64,000 nt of DNA from positions 62,001-126,000 of the forward strand of contig JABFXY010000051.1 in NCBI GenBank assembly GCA_013361525.1, given 5' to 3'. A program made the position numbers and the translations under genes. The notes under the pieces were generated by a model, which worked only from the letters and a program-made list of their open reading frames with translations, ran no database searches and was not told where the DNA came from. This DNA comes from Polyangiaceae bacterium. GTDB lineage: Bacteria > Myxococcota_A > Polyangia > Polyangiales > Polyangiaceae. Of this stretch, positions 54,823-61,132 are shown piece after piece. How positions within the stretch are numbered: position 1 is the stretch's first letter; every line of letters begins with the position of its first letter.

Positions 54823-56193
54823 CTATCGCAGGACCAAAACCGCGATCATCGCGAAGCTGAGCACGACCAGCGCGCAGATGGTCACGACCAGCAGGCGCTG
54901 GCTCACGCCGACCGCTGTTTTCGGCGGGATTGGCTGGATAACGGCTTCCGTCTGGGAATCCGAGACAACGGCTGCGGCGTTCTGTTCCGCCGCGTCTTTC
55001 ATCTCCTGGTCCAGCACCGCGGCGAAGTTGGACAGGCGACGGCGCTCGCGGCGTCCCGTCCACAGAAGCAGCGCGAGCTCGATCGCTGCAGCTGCGCACA
55101 GCCCGGCGACCGTCGCCGTGCGGACGATCGAAACCCGCCGGCGCTCGGCGCCGACGCGCGCGCGGGTGCCATCCAACGCAACATCGAGGAGCGGCGCGCC
55201 GGCGGTGCCTTTTCGGCCGGGCGCAGGCCAGACGACGGTCGATGGGCCCTTCTCGTTCGGCTCGCCGGAGGCGACGACGGCCAGGGTTTCGGCGGGCATC
55301 TCGACGCCACACGTACCGCGAAAGAAACCCTGCTCGTCTTTCGTCAGATCCACCGAGCAGCCGCTCGTTCGAGCGCGATCGTCGTAAAACGATAGGTAAA
55401 CTCGATCGCGCGGAACCGGGCTCGTCACCGTCACACGGCCGCCGTCGAGCTCGGGCGCGACGAACACGCCGCTCATTCTGATGCCGATCGAGGCCTCCGC
55501 GTCGGCGACGGCATCTCCACGCACCTCGAGCGACAGCATGATCGGGTTCGCGAGCGGCGTCAGCGACAGCTCGGCGACGCCTTCATCGTTGGTCGACGTC
55601 GTGGTCTCCGAAGGCTCCGCGGAGAGCGCGGAGACCTTCAGGCTCGCGGCGACAGGCTGTCCGGCCCGCGTGACGAGCACGCGCACGCGCTCCGCGAATG
55701 GCGGGACGAGGGCGCCGCGCTCCGGCGCGACCCGCACCACGACGCCCCCACCTTGCACGGTGGCGGCCGGCGCGCGCTCTTCGAGGATCGGCGATCCCTC
55801 GGAGGTGGCGAGCGTTCCCGTTGCCAACACCTGACCTTCGGAGACGATTCGAACCGGCGCGCCCGCGGGCACCGGCGCGTCGAAGCTCACGTCGGCGATG
55901 CCTTCGCTGTCGGTCGCGCCGGACCATCGAGCGGTGGCCTCGTCGCCGACGAAGAGCGAGACCTTGGCGTTCGGCCAGGGACGCTCGATTCCCTCTGCGC
56001 GCTCCACCACGACAATTCGCGCTGAACGCACATCGGACCCGCTCGCGAGGAGCCGCGCCACCGTGACCGAGCGCGCTTGCGCGGGCCCCAGCAGGACGGC
56101 CGCCACGAGCAGCGTCGCCACGGCCGGGATGACGTAGAGGAGGCGGCGCCTCAGCACGACCGCAAGCTTACTGGCCCGTGAAACGAGGCGCAT
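54823..56193 (-). CDS. Membrane protein with bacterial Ig-like repeats
   Basis: The 456-residue protein starts MRLVSRASKLAVVLRRRLL followed by a transmembrane segment (YVIPAVATLLVAAVLLG). The periplasmic part (about 45-345) has two or three Ig-like (Big/CarboxypepD_reg-like) repeats: GATDSEGIADVSFDAPVPAG and TSTNDEGVAELSLTPLANP are the N-D-E-G-x-A turn that such repeats share. Near the C-terminus are two hydrophobic helices (VAGLCAAAAIELALLLWTG and RLLVVTICALVVLSFAMIAVL). I do not recognise a specific family. It may support cell-surface structure. It lies downstream of nothing on this strand and starts near the divergent gene at 56250. Confidence 0.65.
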   Translation of the reverse strand: MRLVSRASKLAVVLRRRLLYVIPAVATLLVAAVLLGPAQARSVTVARLLASGSDVRSARIVVVERAEGIERPWPNAKVSLFVGDEATARWSGATDSEGIADVSFDAPVPAGAPVRIVSEGQVLATGTLATSEGSPILEERAPAATVQGGGVVVRVAPERGALVPPFAERVRVLVTRAGQPVAASLKVSALSAEPSETTTSTNDEGVAELSLTPLANPIMLSLEVRGDAVADAEASIGIRMSGVFVAPELDGGRVTVTSPVPRDRVYLSFYDDRARTSGCSVDLTKDEQGFFRGTCGVEMPAETLAVVASGEPNEKGPSTVVWPAPGRKGTAGAPLLDVALDGTRARVGAERRRVSIVRTATVAGLCAAAAIELALLLWTGRRERRRLSNFAAVLDQEMKDAAEQNAAAVVSDSQTEAVIQPIPPKTAVGVSQRLLVVTICALVVLSFAMIAVLVLR

Positions 56194-56249
56194 CGGGGCC
56201 GAGCAATCCGGGATCCTTTGCGCGCTGCGAGATCCTTCGCTACGAGCGC

Positions 56250-56993
56250 ATGACGATGGCGTCGCCGGGGGCCAAGCCCAAGACCAAAGCCAAAGCGAAG
56301 CAATCCAGCGTTTCGAAGCCGGGCGGAGCCTCCAAATGGCTCCGGAATCCGAACGAGCCGCGCAGCGAGATCCGCTACGAGCCGTCGTCCCACGGGGCCG
56401 CGCTCGCAGGCGTGATCATTTCGAGCGGCGGCGCCGTCCTCGCGGGAGCCGGGTTCTTCTCGCAGTTCTTGCGCGGGCAAGGACCCCACTCGTACGCGCT
56501 CTACATCTTGCTCGGCGGTGTCGTGGCCTTCGTTGCCGGCCTCTTTATCAGCGCGAGCGCGCCGCGCAATATCCGCATCGGAGACGCCGGCATCGCGGTG
56601 GAGGCGTCGAAGGGCATCGAGCGAATCGGTTGGCACGAGATCTCGAGCATCGCCCTCGAGCCCGGCGTGCTCGCGTTTCGCGGCCCGACGGGTCGGGTGA
56701 TTCACGTGCCACGCAGCGCCCATCCCGCTGCGTTCGCGCGCGCCCTGATCGATGCGCGCGCACGAATCCCTGCGAAGGTCGAGGGCATCAAGGAAGAGGC
56801 GAAAGCGCCGCCCCAACAAGCGGGAGAGAAACTTCCGTTGCCGCCCCCTCAGCTCGCAGGGCTGCACTGCCGCGCTTCCGATCAGCTCATCGCGTTCGAG
56901 CACGACGCCCGGCTCTGCGGTCGGTGCGGCGAGACCTACCACCGCGAAGGCGTCCCGGAACGCTGCCTGAGCTGCGACGCCGAGCTGCGCTGA
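56250..56993 (+). CDS. Membrane protein with PH-like domain and C-terminal zinc ribbon
   Basis: From ATG 56250 (MTMASPGAKPKTKAKAK; GTG 56178 is possible but would overlap the divergent gene) 247 residues. Two transmembrane segments (AALAGVIISSGGAVLAGAGFF, LYILLGGVVAFVAGLFI) precede a beta-rich stretch (NIRIGDAGIAVEASKGIERI, WHEISSIALEPGVLAFRGP), which looks like a bacterial PH-type domain. The C-terminus ends with LCGRCGETYHREGVPERCLSCDAEL, a zinc-ribbon pattern CxxC...CxxC. The N-terminus is Lys-rich. Function unknown; the layout of a small membrane sensor with zinc finger is plausible but unproven. Confidence 0.65.
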   Translation: MTMASPGAKPKTKAKAKQSSVSKPGGASKWLRNPNEPRSEIRYEPSSHGAALAGVIISSGGAVLAGAGFFSQFLRGQGPHSYALYILLGGVVAFVAGLFISASAPRNIRIGDAGIAVEASKGIERIGWHEISSIALEPGVLAFRGPTGRVIHVPRSAHPAAFARALIDARARIPAKVEGIKEEAKAPPQQAGEKLPLPPPQLAGLHCRASDQLIAFEHDARLCGRCGETYHREGVPERCLSCDAELR

Positions 56994-57040
56994 GCCTTAT
57001 CTGCGGGGCCGCCTATCTGCGGCGCCGCACAGCCGGACGA

Positions 57041-58039
57041 TCAGCGCTTGAGGCCGAACGCCTCGCCGCGCTCGCGAAGGAGCTCGACGTAGAACGCCGA
57101 ATCCTGCTGGCCCGGCAGCTCGCCGGCGGCGACCGCTTCCTCGAGCTTGCGCTTGATGTCGCCGATGAGGCGCGACGGAGGCAGCGCAAACGCAGCCATG
57201 ATCGCGTCCCCGATGCCGCTCGGGAGGGGCGGGACGACAGCGTCCTCCTCCTGAACCTTGCGCACACGCTCGGCGAGCTCGCTGATTTGTCGCAGCCCTC
57301 GGCGCTTCTTCTCCGGTCGCTTCGTCGTGATGTCGGCGCGGGACAGGCACAGAACGTCGTCGAGCTCGTCGCCCATCTCCCGCGCGAAGCGACGGACGGC
57401 GCTGTCGGTCCAGCTCGCGTCGTATTGGCTCGCGCGGAGGTGATGGAGGATCAGAAAGCGCACCGACCTGCGGAGCGCCTCGTCGCGATCGAACATCGGC
57501 AAGCGCCGGTTCATCTTGTCGAACATCCGCGCCCCGACCTCGGCGTGACCGAAGAAGTGCACCTCCCCGTCCGGAGAGATCGTGCGCGTCTTCACCTTAC
57601 CGATGTCGTGTAGAAGCGCCGCCCACCGGATCTCCAGCCGAGGCACCGCCTGGCGGACGACCTGCTTCGTGTGCTTCCACACGTCCTTGTGGCGCCATTC
57701 CCCGTCGCCGAAGCCGACCATCGCCTCGACCTCCGGGAGCAGGGCGGTGAGCGCGCCGCTCTCGAGGAGCGCATCGAGGCCGGCCTCGGCGTCCGAGGAC
57801 ATCAGGATCGCATCGAGCTCGTTCCTCAGATCCGCGCCGTACCGAGCCGCAGCGCGCTGAAAATCTGCCGCCGATGCGCGAACGATCGTTTCTTCGCGTC
57901 CGCGCGCACGTTGCGCCGCCCAGCCGAGCGCTTCCATCGCACGCCCCGGGTCCCCTGCGTCGTCGCGTGCGGTGCGATCAGACGCCTCCCCGTGCGGGTT
58001 GGAAAAAGATGACTGCTTTGCTTCTCGGGGGAGCGTCAC
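57041..58039 (-). CDS. HD-domain protein related to the C-terminal half of CCA-adding enzyme
   Basis: The 332-residue protein (GTG 58039; the DPGRAMEALGWAAQR segment is homologous to the CCA-enzyme core, which supports the long start over ATG 57937). Its body matches the tRNA-binding and HD parts of CCA nucleotidyltransferases: RNELDAILMSSDAEAGLDAL, HKDVWKHTKQVV, AALLHDIGKVKT (HD metal site), FFGHAEVGARMF, LILHHLRASQYDASWTDSAVRRF. The N-terminal nucleotidyltransferase domain (GGxVRD, DxD) is absent, so it cannot add CCA itself. The HD domain may act as a 2',3'-cyclic phosphodiesterase or phosphatase. It is convergent with the zinc-ribbon gene. Confidence 0.85.
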   Translation of the reverse strand: MTLPREAKQSSFSNPHGEASDRTARDDAGDPGRAMEALGWAAQRARGREETIVRASAADFQRAAARYGADLRNELDAILMSSDAEAGLDALLESGALTALLPEVEAMVGFGDGEWRHKDVWKHTKQVVRQAVPRLEIRWAALLHDIGKVKTRTISPDGEVHFFGHAEVGARMFDKMNRRLPMFDRDEALRRSVRFLILHHLRASQYDASWTDSAVRRFAREMGDELDDVLCLSRADITTKRPEKKRRGLRQISELAERVRKVQEEDAVVPPLPSGIGDAIMAAFALPPSRLIGDIKRKLEEAVAAGELPGQQDSAFYVELLRERGEAFGLKR

Positions 58040-58290
58040 GGCGGTCTCGAAACCTCATCGTCGTCAGCGGGGAGCCCGTCGCCGTTCGCTGCGCGCGCTG
58101 TCCGGCGCGAAGCGAGCGTTGCGCGCCGCCATGGCGGGCGCACGACGAACTCCACAAACATCATGCCCGGCGGAGACCGACGCGGCATCCCTCAACGGCT
58201 GACGGGGCTGCGAGGGACGCACGCTCTAGCGGATGCGATGCCCGGATCCCAGCCGTTTCGTTTGTTTTTTCGCGCGGTGGTGCAGCGCGC

Positions 58291-59169
58291 TCAGACGCGG
58301 GCGCGGAGGAGGCGATGAATGTGCGCGCGTTCCCAAGCGAGCGCTCGCTCGTAGTCGCGGAAGAGCTGCTCGCGCTCGATGAAATGTACGGGGTGCAAAA
58401 TGCGCCGCTTACCGTCGGCGAGCGGCGGGATCACGTGATGCAGCATCTCGTGATAGAGGACGTACGACACGAAGTACCGGGGGACCCAGGGTCGATCGAG
58501 CACCGGGTGGATCCGGATGAGGCGCTCGGCGGCCGAGTAGCTACCGAGCTTCACCGTCCGCGGCGCGACGAGCACCTTGCCTTGCTCGTCCACCGAGCGA
58601 CGGCCTACACGTCCCCACGTCACGAGCGCATCGATCGTGCCGCCGAAGTATTTGTCGTTCAGCCCGGCGAAGATCGAGAGCAGATCGTGATGCTGCCCTT
58701 GCGTGGAAAGCGGTCGAAGGAACGGGCGCGCGGCGCGAATGCGGTGGCTGTTCGTCTCGATGTACCGACCGACGAGCAGCGACGCAGCCCGATCTGCTTT
58801 TGCGATGTAGCGGACCAGGGCTTCCTGCACGCGATGCGGGGCATCGAGGAACATATGGTGCAGCCGTGCGCGCAAGATGCCGTCACGCTCGCCGAACGCG
58901 ATCATGCTCCGGCAGTTGTCCGTCACGCTCAGCATCACCGGCCGGCTCGCCGCCGTGCTCAGCCTTCGCTCGAGCAGCTGCCGCGCACCTTCGTGGACGA
59001 AGATCTGAGGGCGCCCCGCGGGGAACGGGATCTCGACCTGCACGTGCCGCGGGTCCGGCACTCGCACCGCGGCAGGGGCGACGCGCGGTGCGAGCGGCCG
59101 CACACGCGAGCGAGCACGCGCGTCTCGGCCGACCGGTTTCTGAGCGAAAGGAAAGACGATCAGCCCCAT
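58291..59169 (-). CDS. SprT-like zinc metalloprotease-fold protein
   Basis: The 292-residue protein contains YVLYHEMLHHVIPP, a HExxH zinc motif, followed by RRILHPVHFIEREQLFRDYERAL, with His in position for a third ligand; this order is that of SprT/Spartan-type domains. Before it, FAGLNDKYFGGTIDALVTWG matches the SprT opening (L...YF...). The N-terminal ~110 residues (LAPRVAPAAVRVPDPRH and onward) have no recognised domain. No signal peptide is seen, so it is likely cytosolic. It lies downstream of recA on the same strand across a 340-base gap, in keeping with a DNA-repair or DNA-protein-crosslink role, which is inference. Confidence 0.78.
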   Translation of the reverse strand: MGLIVFPFAQKPVGRDARARSRVRPLAPRVAPAAVRVPDPRHVQVEIPFPAGRPQIFVHEGARQLLERRLSTAASRPVMLSVTDNCRSMIAFGERDGILRARLHHMFLDAPHRVQEALVRYIAKADRAASLLVGRYIETNSHRIRAARPFLRPLSTQGQHHDLLSIFAGLNDKYFGGTIDALVTWGRVGRRSVDEQGKVLVAPRTVKLGSYSAAERLIRIHPVLDRPWVPRYFVSYVLYHEMLHHVIPPLADGKRRILHPVHFIEREQLFRDYERALAWERAHIHRLLRARV

Positions 59170-59508
59170 TGAGACCTTGTTTCGGGGTATTCCGGCCCCC
59201 CTTCGTTGTCAAGAAAGGGTCCGGAAGTGCTCAAAATAACACTGCTTTAATGATGCTTGTCGAGCGACTAACCGGATGTCCAGATCCGCAGTTTTTCCAC
59301 AGAAAACTCACAGCAGACTGAGCGCGTGTTGCTCCCTAGGTCCCAATGAGGGCTGTGCACAAGCGCAGTCGATCGCGCGCTCGAACGAGGTCATGCGAGC
59401 GCGGGCGCTCGCATGTTGGCAGCGATGGCGCGGCCGATCCGACGGCGCACCCGCACCGGGGAGCGCCGCGCCGCACACGCTTCGATCGAGGCGGAGTGGT
59501 CTCGGAGA
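59170..59508. other. Intergenic region between recA and the SprT-like gene
   Basis: About 340 bases without a supported gene, downstream of recA and upstream of the SprT-like start. The minus strand has TTGACA at 59212-59207 that could be a -35 element for the SprT-like gene, but no good -10 follows at 16-18 bases. An AT-rich patch (caaaataacactgctttaatg) lies at 59234-59254. A short inverted repeat AGTTTT/AAAACT (59290-59308) encloses TCCACAG. Confidence 0.4.
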
Positions 59509-60777
59509 TCAGTTCGACTTCGTCGGAGGCGACGCTGTGCGCTTCGCATCCGGCGGAGCGCCCTTCGACTCTTGGCCTTTCGGCTCGTGAGCCTTCGAGT
59601 CCTGGCCCTTCGCCTCAGAGCCTTTGGCATCCTTCGCGTCGACGTCGGCGCGCTGGCCGGCCGAGCCCGACGGCCCCGCACCCTTCGCCGACGCACCGTT
59701 GGTGGGGGACCCCGCACCTTTCGCGCCTGCGGCTTCGGGCGATGCCTTCCGCTTCACGCCGTGCTTGTCGAGAACGAGCGCCTCGATCCGCGCCATCGTT
59801 TGCGAGTTCTGCTCGAGGAAGGTGCGCGCGTTCTCCCTTCCTTGGCCGATGCGCTCTCCTTGGAAGGAGAACCAAGCGCCGCTCTTCTCCAGAATGCCTG
59901 CTTCGACGGCGAGATCGATGATGTCGCCGCTGCGGCTGATGCCTTGCCCGTAGAGGATATCGAACTCCACCTCTCGGAAGGGCGGCGCGAGCTTGTTCTT
60001 CACCACCTTCACGCGGGTGCGGTTGCCGACGACCGCGGGCTCTTTGCCGCCTGCTGCCGCTTCTTTGATCGCGCCCACGCGACGAATATCGAGGCGAACT
60101 GACGCATAGAACTTGAGCGCATTGCCGCCGGTCGTCGTCTCGGGGCTGCCGAACATGACGCCAATCTTCATGCGGATTTGATTGATGAAGAGCATGAGGC
60201 ATTGCGAGCGAGCGACCGTGCCCGTCAGCTTGCGCAACGCTTGGCTCATCAGGCGAGCCTGCAGACCGACATGGCTGTCGCCCATGTCGCCTTCGATCTC
60301 GGCTTTGGGGACGAGGGCGGCGACCGAGTCGACGACGATGAGGTCGACGGCGTTCGATCGGACGAGCATGTCCGCGATCTCGAGCGCCTGCTCGCCGTAG
60401 TCCGGCTGGGAGATGAGGAGCTCGTCCGTCTTCACGCCGAGCTTCTTCGCGTAGCGGACATCGAGCGCGTGCTCCGCGTCGATGAAGGCAGCGGTGCCGC
60501 CCATGCGCTGGATGCTCGCGATCGCGTGGAGGGTGAGCGTTGTCTTGCCGCTCGACTCCGGACCGTAGATTTCGACGATACGACCACGCGGATAACCGCC
60601 GACGCCGAGCGCGATATCGAGCCCGAGCGAGCCGGTCGAGACGGTCGCGAGATCCTCGTGCAGGGACTCACCGTCTTTGAGGCGCATGATCGCGCCCTTG
60701 CCGTATTCCTTCTCCACGCTCGCGATGGCGAGCTCGAGGGCCGCGGCCTTTTGCTTGGCGCTTTTATCGTCGCTCAT
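59509..60777 (-). CDS. recA: RecA recombinase with long basic C-terminal tail
   Basis: The 422-residue protein is RecA: Walker [29 protein letters not shown], the [19 protein letters not shown] region (loop L1), [20 protein letters not shown] (Walker B and L2), [21 protein letters not shown]. The core ends near residue 340. A tail of about 80 residues follows that is Lys/Gly/Ala/Ser-rich with AKG/KGQ-type repeats ([39 protein letters not shown]), in contrast to the short acidic tail of E. coli RecA. It mediates recombination and LexA cleavage. Promoter and an SOS-box-like site lie just upstream. Confidence 0.97.
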   Translation of the reverse strand: MSDDKSAKQKAAALELAIASVEKEYGKGAIMRLKDGESLHEDLATVSTGSLGLDIALGVGGYPRGRIVEIYGPESSGKTTLTLHAIASIQRMGGTAAFIDAEHALDVRYAKKLGVKTDELLISQPDYGEQALEIADMLVRSNAVDLIVVDSVAALVPKAEIEGDMGDSHVGLQARLMSQALRKLTGTVARSQCLMLFINQIRMKIGVMFGSPETTTGGNALKFYASVRLDIRRVGAIKEAAAGGKEPAVVGNRTRVKVVKNKLAPPFREVEFDILYGQGISRSGDIIDLAVEAGILEKSGAWFSFQGERIGQGRENARTFLEQNSQTMARIEALVLDKHGVKRKASPEAAGAKGAGSPTNGASAKGAGPSGSAGQRADVDAKDAKGSEAKGQDSKAHEPKGQESKGAPPDAKRTASPPTKSN

Positions 60778-60784
60778 GGTGTGT

Positions 60785-60814
60785 ACCTTACTATTCCGGT
60801 GTTCAGTATGTCAA
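60785..60814 (-). promoter_or_regulatory. recA promoter (TTGACA -35)
   Basis: On the minus strand a perfect TTGACA lies at 60814-60809, followed after 18 bases by TAAGGT (60790-60785) as the best weak -10; TAGTAA (60793-60788) after 15 bases is the other option. The recA ATG begins at 60777, so the leader is short. AAGG at 60789-60786 could double as the ribosome binding site. Confidence 0.5.
60791..60807 (+). promoter_or_regulatory. SOS-box-like site in the recA promoter
   Basis: The sequence ctattccggtgttcagt (60791-60807) matches 13 of 17 positions of the Myxococcus-type LexA motif CTRHAMRYBYGTTCAGS as I recall it, including an intact GTTCAG. It lies exactly between the TTGACA -35 and the candidate -10 of recA, the ideal location for repression. 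The consensus is from memory, so the match is tentative. Confidence 0.4.
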
Positions 60815-60889
60815 GGCCGCGTCCTGTACGCGAGCGCAGCTCCTTCATAGCTCCGAAACCGGCCCCCCGAAAGGCTCCGACGCCTCCAC

Positions 60890-60908
60890 TAGGACAATTA
60901 ATGTCCTA
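60890..60908. promoter_or_regulatory. Palindromic site TAGGACA-N5-TGTCCTA
   Basis: TAGGACA (60890-60896) and TGTCCTA (60902-60908) form a perfect 7-base inverted repeat with spacer ATTAA. Its size and A/T centre fit a dimeric repressor operator. It lies 113 bases upstream of recA and about 225 bases past the end of the Omp85 gene. The bound protein is unknown. Confidence 0.45.
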
Positions 60909-60919
60909 ACAATCTTTCC

Positions 60920-60945
60920 ACAAACAGCCCCCAGCAGCTGTTTGT
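60920..60945. terminator. Inverted repeat, possible transcript end of the Omp85 gene
   Basis: ACAAACAGC (60920-60928) and GCTGTTTGT (60937-60945) are perfect complements with an 8-base loop. It lies about 190 bases past the Omp85 stop in its direction of transcription. No T tract follows directly, so terminator function is uncertain. Confidence 0.35.
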
Positions 60946-61132
60946 TGTTTGGCGCGCGCACGACGGCTCGGGTCCCGCCTGGGGGGGTGCTCCCTGCGGT
61001 CGCACTGGGCACCCAAGCCTGTGCGCGCCCATTTCCAACCTGGGGACGCGAGCCGACGCCGGCCGATGGCCGGCTCCTGAGACGTTTAGGCCACCTTCGC
61101 GCGCGAACAACAAGCACCCGCCGAGACGAGAA

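Larger units (their letters stand above)
60778..61132. other. Intergenic region between Omp85 gene and recA
   Basis: About 355 bases without a gene. Nearest recA is a TTGACA promoter with an SOS-box-like site between its elements. Farther from recA lie a 7-base palindrome (60890-60908), a 9-base inverted repeat (60920-60945), and a GC-rich stretch (60950-61080) with GGGTGC/GCACCC arms. No ORF of note is seen on either strand. Confidence 0.5.

Noticed and set aside
59290..59308. TTTTCCACA fits a DnaA-box consensus; considered a replication origin
   Set aside because: A single box, with no dnaA/dnaN, no cluster of boxes and no AT-rich unwinding region.
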